NCBI GenBank assembly: GCA_047601745.1
Contig: JASGIS010000001.1
Coordinates: forward strand, 3,038,001 to 3,102,000
Source: JAKPAM01 sp047601745
Lineage (GTDB): Bacteria > Pseudomonadota > Gammaproteobacteria > Burkholderiales > Burkholderiaceae_E
DNA length: 64,000 nt
Direction of reading: 5' to 3'
This document shows, one piece after another, positions 44,301 through 51,087 of the stretch. The notes beneath the pieces were generated by a model. That model saw only the letters and a program-made list of their open reading frames with translations. It searched no databases and was not told the origin of the DNA. Every line of letters begins with the position of its first letter. The first letter of the stretch is position 1. Both the position numbers and the translations under genes were made by a program.

Positions 44301-45363
44301 GAGCGATCGTGAGCTGCGCGACCTGATCTTCGCGCCCGGCTTCAGCACGGCCGACAAGGTCACCGAGCTGAGCGGGCGGGGCGTCGGCATGGACGTCGTG
44401 CGCGTCGAGACCTCGGCGCTGGGCGGCCGCATCGAAACCGATTCGGTTCCCGGCCGCGGGTCGCGCTTCACGATCCACCTGCCGCTGACGCTGGCCGTCG
44501 CGCAGGTCGTGCTGATGGGCGCGGCCGGCGCGCGCTTCGCCGTGCCGTCGTCGAGCGTCGAGCAGGTGCTGCAGTTCAAGCCCGAGGCGCTGGCCGACGG
44601 CTACGCGAATGGCCACGTCGACTGGCAGGACAACAAGGTGCCGTTGTTCTACCTGGGCGCGCTGGTCGAGCTGCAGGACCGCAGTCCGGTCGCCCAGCAC
44701 TACTCGCCGGTGGCGATCCTGCGCTCGGGCAGCCAGCGCATCGCGCTGCACGTCGATACGCTGGCGCGCAACCAGGAGGTCGTCGTCAAGAACGTCGGGC
44801 CGCAGGTGTCGCGCGTGCCCGGCGTTTCCGGCGCGACGGTGCTGGGCAACGGCGACATCGTGCTGATCATCAACCCGGTGCAACTGGCGATCGAGGCGGT
44901 CGGCCCGTCGCTGGACGCGCTCAGCGCTTCGGTGCCGATGATCCAGCAGATCGCGCTCGAGATGCCGCCGTGCGTGATGGTCGTCGACGATTCGGTGACG
45001 GTGCGCAAGGTCACGCAGCGGCTGCTCGCGCGCGAGGGTTACCAGGTGATGCTGGCCAAGGACGGCGTCGACGCGCTGCGCCAGATCCAGGATATGGTGC
45101 CGGACGTGATGCTCGTCGACATCGAGATGCCGCGGATGGACGGATTCGACCTGACCCGCGCCGTGCGCGGCGACGAACGCTATGCGGACATCCCGATCGT
45201 GATGATCACGTCGCGCACCGCCGACAAGCACCGCAACATGGCGCTGGAACTGGGCGTCAACAGCTACCTGGGCAAACCGTACTCGGAAGACGAGCTGCTG
45301 CGCCAGATCGAGGGGTTCATCGCGCATCGCCGCCGTCCGGCACCCGCCCGCGCCAGGCATTGA
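38389..45363 (+). CDS. pilL: Giant hybrid chemosensory kinase PilL (ChpA/CheA type)
   Basis: A 2324-residue protein starting at ATG 38389, overlapping the pilJ stop. Residues 50-720 are a FimL/ChpA-like helical region. Hpt domains carry H774 (HTLKGS), H1327 (HSLCGS, conserved Lys replaced by Cys) and H1498 (HTVKGS). They are separated by an acidic linker (about 870-1290) rich in near-repeats and by a Pro/Ala/Gly linker (about 1560-1720). A dimerisation coiled coil precedes the ATPase domain (N1905 in LVRNAVGHGIE, ADDGGGLDLA, GRGVGMDVVR). A CheW-like domain follows, then a receiver with D2244 in MLVDIEMPRMDG. It phosphorylates PilG and PilH. In Pseudomonas ChpA has more Hpt-type sites. Confidence 0.93.
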   Translation: MVAHRLTAAEASTATTDDDARTSRARMAREGAVMGSMPSVSTFPPASLGPSVDLATLSWCIGEIREALQQTESALDAQRQAEDDDTASLRLARLQLHQAHGALLVVDVPAAAVLTEEAETVLDAVAKGAVTLDATLMNALRAAFAACLEYLDDLLHEQPDRPLYLFPYLQTLRKLRGAEREHPADLFFPDLTRRLPDDVVLPQVSLGAFDAADVQDAADARKAFEKGLLKFLREPGKPRGVDYMLAAVGMVERHERNGASRNFWRITLAFLEALRHRALDADVYTKRLLARLNLQLRKSVNEGSTVPDRLVQDTLYALACAHGGSALVETVRAVYGLEGVVPGDFMTPRYGRHDSRTIRAARDALNQARIAWDSVGRGNQADAGALVQALTAFQAAVQRLPVQGMQSLAGVLVDTGRAMAVRPALFEAPVALEAATAILFADQILEQGGRAGEAFDPRAAELAARLARAMAGGDVGNVPGWLQALSAAAQDRMTMSSFIRETLVSLRAAEQELDGFFRDPARRQSLPEAARQLSQVSGALRLLGHQDAADGARATAGLVDGFAESADEPTADDCERVAANCGALGFFVEGLHQAHRQGGAFAFDPLTGEFRARLADAPRPASADGLAEPGRDHKQQAGDLLASLQQAPADRAVRAQLRGALEQVRDDALLRDDGALKKQAAEAIDLLSIDSQEGIDKLSEALARMTPAAAAASADTAPPSLRIPEDAAAIDQELLAIFLAEAAEVLEAIERAAASSRRAPSDQQFLTTIRRGFHTLKGSSRMVGLNAFGEAGWSLEQVMNQWLSEERPGTPELYSLIDDARARMSDWVARLEADPTVRVEPAALIATAERFRATGAYEPVVIETVAEVPAEVPVEVPVEVLAEAPVEASVEESVETPADRLDVDVVSLDAATAELEAAANALEIPTDSFEASAVGDEVVSDAALFDRAASDKVGSDAVGSDVMESGVMESGVAESDLVVPAVAASDAKSADVAEFDPAVSGVVASDGGAPGGGAPDAVAPDEALTSAALGLGEAVEFVMAVPADRAADESVDAWRDLTAVDRLEDEDGDPIADGIGETIDETIELTMPDVAEADEPIELTDRIDIPDAFEPLQAVDLAELGLEPGSGGGRAVEEAGAAVPLDEPEIIELDVLGPLSEPDMALDPSALNARMDEVVASLLSDPAVGGPDVSPAEPVPAFVAPAEAGSDAETRGETGAETGADEIGADEIGAEAGAEAGAEAGAEAGAEAGAEAGTETGTETGGESGGETGDAPADDTIVIGDRSISRPLYAIFVGEAQGLIATLTRDVANWRAQPDRRASEPAARAAHSLCGSAGLVGLACVHDLASRLEEVLLMQASTGFPLDEADFATIAQAVDRMRAMLEQFAGGRMPAEDQDALDGLALLHLRMLAARQSVGAVHDVASTAADREIQRAVAQAAPALQIHEESAPPVVDELDVELLPIFIEEADDLLPGIGTDLRRWAENPSEPASARNLMRALHTVKGSARMAGAMTLGQLVHEMETRIEALAVLPIVPRNMIDELIAEHDQVMGLFEAIKDPAGAGTAAIGSAVVGATVGGATTAGDGPACPPSAGVPPVGVPPIATPAIDPAEAGAAPSVGTVGPAAAAPAAGPALAASLAAASGSATAPGSATAGDPATVPGPAAGVATSAVPAPSPPVTALASVGPAQATSPARSDPASAVPSRPAAAPPVDAKPSTQLVRVRADLLDRVVNEAGEASIARSKLDNELTGMRQSLADLTENVNRLRTQLREIEIQAESQIQAQTREADRSFDPLEFDRYTRFQELTRMMAESVNDVATVQHNVARNLDEATQELVRQAQVLRDLQQNLMRVRMVQFGTIADRLFRVARQAAKETGKRVNLDVRGSTVEVDRGVLERMAGPLEHLVRNAVGHGIEAREARLAAGKSETGEIRVEVRQEGNEIILVMADDGGGLDLARIRARALANGLITEDATPSDRELRDLIFAPGFSTADKVTELSGRGVGMDVVRVETSALGGRIETDSVPGRGSRFTIHLPLTLAVAQVVLMGAAGARFAVPSSSVEQVLQFKPEALADGYANGHVDWQDNKVPLFYLGALVELQDRSPVAQHYSPVAILRSGSQRIALHVDTLARNQEVVVKNVGPQVSRVPGVSGATVLGNGDIVLIINPVQLAIEAVGPSLDALSASVPMIQQIALEMPPCVMVVDDSVTVRKVTQRLLAREGYQVMLAKDGVDALRQIQDMVPDVMLVDIEMPRMDGFDLTRAVRGDERYADIPIVMITSRTADKHRNMALELGVNSYLGKPYSEDELLRQIEGFIAHRRRPAPARARH
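42042..42167 (+). repeat. In-frame minisatellite in the acidic linker of pilL
   Basis: Two 15-bp units (AGGGGCTGATGAGAT) are followed by six perfect 12-bp copies of AGGGGCTGAGGC (42072-42143) and two variants AGGGACCGAGAC (42144-42167). They encode GADEI, GAEA and GTET repeats. Units are multiples of three, so copy-number change would alter linker length without breaking the frame. Confidence 0.95.
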
Positions 45364-45400
45364 GGGCGTGGCGGCGACACAGGCCGCCGCCACGCGCGCA

Positions 45401-45437
45401 TTGTCTGGGGAACGCCGGGTCTTTACAATCGACGCCA
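45401..45437 (+). promoter_or_regulatory. Promoter of yqgE, probably leaderless
   Basis: TTGTCT (45401-45406), a 17-bp spacer and TACAAT (45424-45429) form a good sigma-70 promoter. The yqgE ATG at 45437 is where transcription should begin. No ribosome-binding site precedes it. Confidence 0.65.
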
Positions 45438-46018
45438 TGCCCGAAGCCCATCACGACACGCCATCGGCGAATCTCACCAACCATTTCCTCGTGGCCATGC
45501 CGCAAATGGCGGACCCGAATTTCGGCGGCGCCGTCGTCTTCATCGCCGAGCACACGACCAAAGGCGCGCTCGGGCTGGTCATCAACCGGCCGATGGAATT
45601 GACGCTGCAGTCGCTGTTCGAGCGGATCGACCTGCCGCTGCACACGCCCGCGCTGCGCGACGCGCCGGTGTTCTTCGGCGGTCCCGTGCAGACCGATCGC
45701 GGTTTCGTGCTGCACTCGCCGGTCGGCGACTGGGGGTCGACGGTCACGGTCGGCGACGACATCGGCCTGACCTCGTCCAAGGACGTGCTCGAAGCCGTCT
45801 CGCGCGGCGCCGGCCCGGCCCGGCTGCTGGTCACGCTCGGCTATTCCGGCTGGGGCCCCGGCCAGCTCGAGGACGAGCTGGCCAAGAACGCCTGGCTGAC
45901 GGTGGCCGCCGATCCCGAGCTGATGTTCGATTCGCCCGCCGACGAGCGCCTGTCGCGCGCGTTCGGACTGCTGGGCATCAACCCGGCGTTCCTGTCGGCC
46001 GCCGCCGGCCACGCTTGA
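45437..46018 (+). CDS. yqgE: YqgE/AlgH family protein
   Basis: A 193-residue protein of the UPF0301 family. Marks are ANLTNHFLVAMPQMADPNFGGAVVFIAEHTTKGALGLVINRP at the N-terminus, VFFGGPVQTDRGFVLH, LVTLGYSGWGPGQLEDELAKNAWLT. The function remains unclear; AlgH was linked to alginate regulation in Pseudomonas. It is the first gene of yqgE-ruvX-pyrR-pyrB-pyrC'-plsC, a common order in betaproteobacteria. Its promoter appears to sit right at the start codon. Confidence 0.93.
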   Translation: MPEAHHDTPSANLTNHFLVAMPQMADPNFGGAVVFIAEHTTKGALGLVINRPMELTLQSLFERIDLPLHTPALRDAPVFFGGPVQTDRGFVLHSPVGDWGSTVTVGDDIGLTSSKDVLEAVSRGAGPARLLVTLGYSGWGPGQLEDELAKNAWLTVAADPELMFDSPADERLSRAFGLLGINPAFLSAAAGHA

Positions 46019-46070
46019 GAACCTGTGGACGAATCGGCCGCGCGCGTCGATCGGTGCGGGGGCGCCGGGC

Positions 46071-46556
46071 GTGACGGCCGATCCTGACGCGTCACCGCCG
46101 GCCCGCCCAGCCCACCCGGCCCGGACGGTGCTGGCCTTCGATTTCGGCACGCAGCGCATCGGCGTGGCCGTGGGCAACAGCCTGAGCCGCGACGCGCAGC
46201 CGCTGACGATCATCGCCGCCGAAGGCGACGCCGAGCGTTTCGCCCGGATCGGCGAACTGATCGCCGAGTGGCGTCCGGCGGAGCTGGTCGTCGGACGTCC
46301 GCTGCATACCGACGGCGCCGACCTGCCGGTCACGCCGCGCTGCGACCGCTTCGCGCGTCAGTTGCAGGGCCGCTACGGCCTGTCGGTCACGCTGGTCGAC
46401 GAACGCTACAGCTCGGTCGAGGCCGAAGGCGAGCGCCGGCGGGCGGGCGTGCGGCCGCCGCGGCCCAAGGGCGGCGGAAAAACATCGTCACGCCATCGCG
46501 TCGACGACCAGGCCGCCGCGATAATTTTGCGACAATACTGGGTCGAACAAGGCTGA
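46071..46556 (+). CDS. ruvX: Putative pre-16S rRNA nuclease YqgF/RuvX
   Basis: A 161-residue RNase H-like fold protein from GTG 46071. Motifs are VLAFDFGTQRIGVAVGNSL (first catalytic Asp), ELVVGRPLHTDGADLPVTPRC, VTLVDERYSSVEAE and HRVDDQAAAIILRQYW (last acidic pair). The C-terminal third holds a basic insert (RRRAGVRPPRPKGGGKTSSRHR). The family processes the 5' end of 16S rRNA. It is followed two bases later by pyrR. Confidence 0.92.
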   Translation: MTADPDASPPARPAHPARTVLAFDFGTQRIGVAVGNSLSRDAQPLTIIAAEGDAERFARIGELIAEWRPAELVVGRPLHTDGADLPVTPRCDRFARQLQGRYGLSVTLVDERYSSVEAEGERRRAGVRPPRPKGGGKTSSRHRVDDQAAAIILRQYWVEQG

Positions 46557-46558
46557 CC

Positions 46559-47071
46559 ATGACCCAGACTCCCCCCGACGCCGAGGCCACGCTCGGAGAA
46601 CTGACCGCGCAGATCCAGCGGGCGCTGGCCGCCGAGCCCGGCCGCCAGGTGTCGCTGATCGGCATTCACAGCGGCGGCGCCTGGATCGCCGAACGGCTGC
46701 ACCGGGCGCTCGGACTGACGACGCCGCTGGGCAGCCTGTCCAGCGCATTCCATCGCGACGACTATGGCAAGCGCGGCCTGCCGTCGGAGATGAAGGCCAC
46801 CGACCTGCCGTTCGAGATCGCCGGCGCCGACATCATCCTGGTCGACGACATCCTGTTCACCGGCCGCACGGTCCGCGCCGCGCTCAACGAGCTGTTCGAC
46901 TACGGACGCCCGGCGCGCGTCGAACTGGCCGTGCTGCTCGATCGCGGCGGCCGCGAGCTGCCGATCGAGGCGCGCTACTGCGGCAGGCAGTTCCCGCTCG
47001 GCCCCGAGCGGAATTTCGTGCTGACCCGCGCCGATGACGGCAGCGGCCGCCTTCGCCTGTCGATCGAGTGA
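46559..47071 (+). CDS. pyrR: PyrR-like phosphoribosyltransferase
   Basis: A 170-residue type I phosphoribosyltransferase from ATG 46559. The PRPP site is IILVDDILFTGRTVRAALNEL. The N-terminal IGIHSGGAWIAERLH, YGKRGLPSEMKATDLPFEI and C-terminal LPLEAR-type text (LPIEARYCGRQFPLG) fit PyrR. In Gram-positives PyrR is an RNA-binding attenuator and uracil phosphoribosyltransferase. Its role in betaproteobacteria is less clear. It lies directly upstream of pyrB, supporting control or salvage in pyrimidine synthesis. Confidence 0.9.
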   Translation: MTQTPPDAEATLGELTAQIQRALAAEPGRQVSLIGIHSGGAWIAERLHRALGLTTPLGSLSSAFHRDDYGKRGLPSEMKATDLPFEIAGADIILVDDILFTGRTVRAALNELFDYGRPARVELAVLLDRGGRELPIEARYCGRQFPLGPERNFVLTRADDGSGRLRLSIE

Positions 47072-47088
47072 TCCGCCCACCTGACGTC

Positions 47089-48039
47089 ATGCCGCGACAT
47101 CCCCAACTGAATGCCAACGGCGACCTGCGCCATCTGCTGACGATCGAGGGCCTGCCCCGCGATCTGATCCACCGGATCCTCGATACCGCCGAGAGTTTCC
47201 TCGGCGTGTCCGAGCGCGAGTTCAAGAAGGTGCCGCTGCTGCGCGGCAAATCGGTGTTCAACCTGTTCTTCGAGAACTCGACGCGCACGCGCACCACGTT
47301 CGAGATCGCCGCGTCGCGGCTGTCGGCCGACGTCATCAACCTGAACGTCAGCACCTCCTCGACGCAGAAGGGCGAATCGCTGCTCGACACGATCGACAAC
47401 CTGGCGGCGATGCAGGCCGACATGTTCGTCGTGCGGCACGGCCAGAGCGGCGCGCCGTTCCTGATCGCCCAGCACGTCGGCCCCGACGTGCATGTGATCA
47501 ACGCCGGCGACGGCCGCCACGCGCACCCGACGCAGGGGCTGCTGGACATGTACACGATCCGGCACTTCAAGAAGGACTTCACGCAGTTGCGCGTGGCGAT
47601 CGTCGGCGACGTGCTGCACTCGCGCGTGGCCCGTTCCGACATCCACGCGCTGACCACGCTGGGCGTGCCCGAGATCCGCGTCATCGCGCCGTATACGCTG
47701 ATGCCGGGCGGCCTCGAGCAGCTCGGCGTCACGCCGTACACCGACCTGCGCGCCGGGCTGCGCGGCGTCGACGTCGTCATCACGCTGCGGCTGCAGAACG
47801 AACGGATGCGCGGCGCGCTGCTGCCGTCGGCGCAGGAGTACTTCAAGCACTACGGCTTGACCGAAGACAAGCTGGCGTTGGCCGCGCCGGACGCGATCGT
47901 CATGCACCCGGGCCCGATGAACCGCGGCATCGAGATCGAGTCGGCGGTGGCCGACGGTCCGCAGGCGGTCATCCTGCACCAGGTGCGCTTCGGCATCGCG
48001 GTGCGGATGGCGGTGATGAGCATTCTGGCGGCGAACTGA
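47089..48039 (+). CDS. pyrB: Aspartate carbamoyltransferase, catalytic chain
   Basis: A 316-residue enzyme from ATG 47089. GTG 47068, overlapping the pyrR stop, would add seven residues. It has LRGKSVFNLFFENSTRTRTTFEIAASRL (carbamoyl phosphate site), NAGDGRHAHPTQGLLDMYTI and HPGPMNRGIEI. It makes carbamoyl aspartate, the committed step of pyrimidine synthesis. No pyrI regulatory chain is present. The next gene is a degenerate dihydroorotase, matching the pyrB-pyrC' arrangement in which the inactive partner is needed for assembly. Confidence 0.96.
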   Translation: MPRHPQLNANGDLRHLLTIEGLPRDLIHRILDTAESFLGVSEREFKKVPLLRGKSVFNLFFENSTRTRTTFEIAASRLSADVINLNVSTSSTQKGESLLDTIDNLAAMQADMFVVRHGQSGAPFLIAQHVGPDVHVINAGDGRHAHPTQGLLDMYTIRHFKKDFTQLRVAIVGDVLHSRVARSDIHALTTLGVPEIRVIAPYTLMPGGLEQLGVTPYTDLRAGLRGVDVVITLRLQNERMRGALLPSAQEYFKHYGLTEDKLALAAPDAIVMHPGPMNRGIEIESAVADGPQAVILHQVRFGIAVRMAVMSILAAN

Positions 48040-49364
48040 TGAAACTCTCGATCCTCAATGGCCGGCTCGTCGAACCGGACGATGCTGGAGCCGGTGCGGC
48101 CGGTGTCCGCGCCGACGAACTGCGTATCGCCGACGTCCACGTCGCTAACGGGCGCATCGCCGCGATCGGCGCCGTTCCGGCCGGCTTCGAAGCCGCCGAG
48201 CGGATCGACGCCCGCGGCCTGGTCGTCGCCCCCGGCCTCGTCGACCTGTCGGCGCGGCTGCGCGAGCCCGGCTACGAATACCGCGCCACGCTCGAATCCG
48301 AGATGCTCGCCGCGCTGGCCGGCGGCGTCACGTCGCTGTCGTGTCCGCCCGATACCGATCCGCCGCTGGACGAGCCCGGGCTGATCGAGATGCTCAAGTA
48401 CCGCACGCGCGGCGCGATGTTCGCGCGCCTGTATCCGCTCGGCGCGTTGACGGTCGGGCTCGACGGCGAGGTCATCACCGAGATGGCCGAGCTGTACGAG
48501 GCCGGCTGCATCGGCTTCTCGCAGGGCAGCCGCCCGATCCTCGACGTCCAGGTGCTGCTGCGCGCGCTGCAGTACGCGAAGACCTTCGGCTACACGGTCT
48601 GGCTGCAGCCCGAAGACCCGCATCTGGCGCGCGGCGGCGTCGCACACAGCGGCCCGATCGCGTCGCGGCTGGGCCTGTCCGGCGTGCCGGTCATCGCCGA
48701 GACCGTCGCGCTGCACACGATCTTCGAGCTGGTGCGCGCCACCGGCGCCCGCGTCCACCTGTGCCGGCTGTCGTCGGCCGCCGGCCTCGAACTGGTGCGC
48801 CAGGCCAAGCGCCAGGGGCTGCCGGTCACCTGCGACGTCGCCGTCCACCACCTGCACCTGATCGACGTCGACATCGGCTTCTTCGACAGCAACCTGCGCG
48901 TGTGTCCGCCGTTCCGCTCGCAGCGCGACCGCGACGCGATCCGCGCCGCGCTGCTCGACGGCACGATCGACGCGATCTGCTCGGACCACACGCCGGTCGA
49001 CGACGACGCCAAGATCCTGCCTTTCGCCGAGGCCGAGCCCGGCGTCACCGCGCTCGAACTGCTGCTGCCGCTGACGCTCAAGTGGGCCGACGAGGCGGGC
49101 GTGCCGATCGCGCGCGCGTTGGCGATGGTCTCGTCGCGTCCGGCCGGGATCCTCGGCGTCGAGGCCGGGCGCCTGGCCGTCGGTGCGCCCGCGGACCTGT
49201 GCCTGTACGACCCGGCCGCCCATTGGGTCGTCTCGGCCGAGCAGCTTCGCAGCCAGGGCAAGCACACGCCTTTCCTCGGCCACGAGCTGGCGGTGCGCAA
49301 CCGGATGTCGATCGTCGACGGCACGGTCGTGTTTCCGCAGGCGCAGGCAGCGGCTGTGCGTTGA
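48039..49364 (+). CDS. pyrC': Dihydroorotase-like protein without the metal His pair (PyrC')
   Basis: A 441-residue amidohydrolase fold overlapping pyrB by one base (ATGA). It follows dihydroorotase throughout (APGLVDLSARLREPG, AALAGGVTSLSCPPDTDPP, CSDHTPVDDDAK, SIVDGTVVF). The first-strand metal motif DxHxHLREPG reads DLSARLREPG, so both His are lost. The later His of the GVxxxxHxED-type strand is Gln in VWLQPEDPHL. It is therefore probably not catalytic and acts as the structural partner of PyrB, as described for Pseudomonas PyrC'. A separate active pyrC is expected elsewhere. Confidence 0.9.
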   Translation: MKLSILNGRLVEPDDAGAGAAGVRADELRIADVHVANGRIAAIGAVPAGFEAAERIDARGLVVAPGLVDLSARLREPGYEYRATLESEMLAALAGGVTSLSCPPDTDPPLDEPGLIEMLKYRTRGAMFARLYPLGALTVGLDGEVITEMAELYEAGCIGFSQGSRPILDVQVLLRALQYAKTFGYTVWLQPEDPHLARGGVAHSGPIASRLGLSGVPVIAETVALHTIFELVRATGARVHLCRLSSAAGLELVRQAKRQGLPVTCDVAVHHLHLIDVDIGFFDSNLRVCPPFRSQRDRDAIRAALLDGTIDAICSDHTPVDDDAKILPFAEAEPGVTALELLLPLTLKWADEAGVPIARALAMVSSRPAGILGVEAGRLAVGAPADLCLYDPAAHWVVSAEQLRSQGKHTPFLGHELAVRNRMSIVDGTVVFPQAQAAAVR

Positions 49365-49388
49365 CGGACAACCGGACGCGAGAGCAGC

Positions 49389-50477
49389 TTGAAGTGGTTG
49401 AAACGGGCTGAACCGATGCGAGCCGGCGACGCTGAATCCCCGCGCGTCCGTGAGGACCGGCTGCCGCGCGATAGCGGGCCGTCTTCCTCGGTCGAATCTC
49501 CGTGCGAGCGACAGCACGCCGAGCCTTCGGCCGAGCCCGGGCCGCACGGCCGCCCCGAGCGGGTCAAGCCGATCCTGCGCCGTGCGTGGCGTCTGCCGGC
49601 GATGGTGGCGCTGCTGTTCGGCGGCCTGATCACCGTGATCGTAGTCTTCCCGATGATCGGGCCGCCGCGCCGCGATCGGACCGTCGCGACCTGGTCCCGC
49701 TGGCTGATGCGCTCGTCCGGCATCCGGATCCGCGAACCGGGCGGGGAGTCCGAAGGCATGGCAAAGGACGCGGCCGAGCCGGTTGCCGATGCGCAGGCCG
49801 ACGTCGCTGCCGATTCACCGGCCGGCACGTCGTCGGCCGGCATGTCGACCGAGATCCCGTCCGCCGGCCTGCTGGTCGCCAACCACGTCTCCTGGGTCGA
49901 CATCTTCGTCATCAACGCGCTGGCACCGAGCAGCTTCATCGCCAAGGACGACATCGCCCGCTGGCCGTTGATCGGCACGCTGGTCGGACGCGTCGGCACG
50001 CTGTTTCTCGAACGCGGCAAGCGTCACGCCGTGCACCGGGCGTTGACGGTGGTCGCCGAGCAACTGCGCGCCGGCCGCCGGGTGGCCGTGTTTCCCGAAG
50101 GCACGACCGGCACCGGCGACGTGTTGCAGCCGTTCCATGCCAATTTGATCGAAGCGGCAGTCAAGGCCGAGGCGCCGTTGCTGCCGGTCGGCCTGCGCTA
50201 TCGCGGCCTGAACGGCGAGCGCCTGAGCGGCGAGGGCGGCGTCATCGACTTCGTCGGTTCGCGCATCGGTTTCCTGGGCTCGGTGTGGCGGATCACCGGC
50301 GCATCCGGCGTCGTCGCCGAGATCCACAGGCTGCCTCCGATCGTCGCGCCCGACGATAGCGGCAACCGCGCCCGGCACCTGCTGGCCGCGCAGGCCCGCC
50401 AGGCGATCAGCGAACGGCTGGCGATCCCGATGGACGATACGACGCCGGAGACGGTCAAGGGGCTGCGGGAGCGGTGA
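49389..50477 (+). CDS. plsC: 1-Acyl-sn-glycerol-3-phosphate acyltransferase
   Basis: An inner-membrane acyltransferase of 362 residues if TTG 49389 is used; ATG 49416 would shorten it by nine. A hydrophilic head of about 60 residues precedes the membrane helix LPAMVALLFGGLITVIVVFPMIG. The catalytic block is NHVSWVD and the second block FPEGTTGTGDVLQPF. Between helix and NHxxxxD lies an Ala-rich insert of about 40 residues (SEGMAKDAAEPVADAQADV) absent from most homologues. It makes phosphatidic acid from lysophosphatidic acid. Confidence 0.88.
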   Translation: MKWLKRAEPMRAGDAESPRVREDRLPRDSGPSSSVESPCERQHAEPSAEPGPHGRPERVKPILRRAWRLPAMVALLFGGLITVIVVFPMIGPPRRDRTVATWSRWLMRSSGIRIREPGGESEGMAKDAAEPVADAQADVAADSPAGTSSAGMSTEIPSAGLLVANHVSWVDIFVINALAPSSFIAKDDIARWPLIGTLVGRVGTLFLERGKRHAVHRALTVVAEQLRAGRRVAVFPEGTTGTGDVLQPFHANLIEAAVKAEAPLLPVGLRYRGLNGERLSGEGGVIDFVGSRIGFLGSVWRITGASGVVAEIHRLPPIVAPDDSGNRARHLLAAQARQAISERLAIPMDDTTPETVKGLRER

Positions 50478-50483
50478 CGGTTA

Positions 50484-50500
50484 GTACCAGGATTTGGTAC
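50484..50500. promoter_or_regulatory. Palindromic operator candidate of hicAB
   Basis: GTACCA (50484-50489) and TGGTAC (50495-50500) form an inverted repeat with a 5-base spacer, nine bases ahead of the hicA start. HicB proteins with a ribbon-helix-helix domain repress their own promoter through such sites. Confidence 0.55.
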
Positions 50501-50508
50501 CATTTCTC

Positions 50509-50755
50509 ATGAAGCGCAAGAGCGCTGAAGCTCGTTTTCGCTCGTCCGGCAAGCGGCAGTATCCCGTGGCGGGACATCGAAGCGCTGTTTGTCGATCTGG
50601 GCGCCGAAGTCTCCGAACGCGAAGGAAGCCGCATTGCGGTGGTTCTATTCGGAGAAGTGCGTGTCTTTCATCGTCCGCATCCTTCGCCCGACACGGATAA
50701 AGGGGGCGTCGCAAGCGTGCGGAAGTGGCTCGAGCAGCACGGAGTTGTGCCATGA
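50509..50755 (+). pseudogene. hicA: HicA-family mRNA interferase toxin, frameshifted
   Basis: The start ATG 50509 (MKRKSAEA) is followed within about ten codons by a shift into the +1 frame. From about 50531 that frame reads LVFARPASGSIPWRDIEALF, then DLGAEVSEREGSRIAVVLFGEVRVFHRPHPSPDTDKG and VRKWLEQHGVVP, ending at 50755. This is a nearly complete HicA: the double-stranded-RNA-binding-like fold with GS...IPW and the catalytic His of FHRPHP. The shift fits loss of two bases or gain of one in the GCTGAAGCTCG stretch. The toxin is probably not made, unless by recoding or a sequencing error. Its stop overlaps hicB. Confidence 0.85.
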
Positions 50756-51084
50756 ACATCATGACCGTCGATGGTTTTCACGCCAGGATCGAATACGATG
50801 CGGAACTCGATCAGTTTCGCGGGGAGATTCTCGGGCTGAATGGCGGTGCGGATTTCTACGGCAAGAGCCCGAGGGAACTGCGCGCCGAATTCAGGAAATC
50901 GCTGCGGACGTTCCTCGAAGTGTGCGCGGAAAAAGGAATCGAACCGCGCCGCAGCTTTTCCGGGAAGTTCAATCTGAGGATTCCACCGGACTTGCACGAG
51001 CGCTTGGCGATCGTCGCGCAGGCAGAGGGAAAGAGCATCAACCTGATCGCCCAGGAAGCGCTACAGAAGCGAGTGGCGGCTTAG
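50752..51084 (+). CDS. hicB: HicB-family antitoxin
   Basis: A 110-residue protein. The N-terminal HicB fold (GFHARIEYDAELDQFRGEILGLNGGADFYGKSPRELRAEF) would bind and block HicA. The C-terminal ribbon-helix-helix (FNLRIPPDLHERLAIVAQAEGKSINLIAQEALQKRV) would bind DNA at the upstream palindrome. The frame is intact although the toxin gene is broken, as expected for an antitoxin that may keep a regulatory role or simply carries no cost. It ends three bases from convergent apaH. Confidence 0.92.
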   Translation: MNIMTVDGFHARIEYDAELDQFRGEILGLNGGADFYGKSPRELRAEFRKSLRTFLEVCAEKGIEPRRSFSGKFNLRIPPDLHERLAIVAQAEGKSINLIAQEALQKRVAA

Positions 51085-51087
51085 CCG

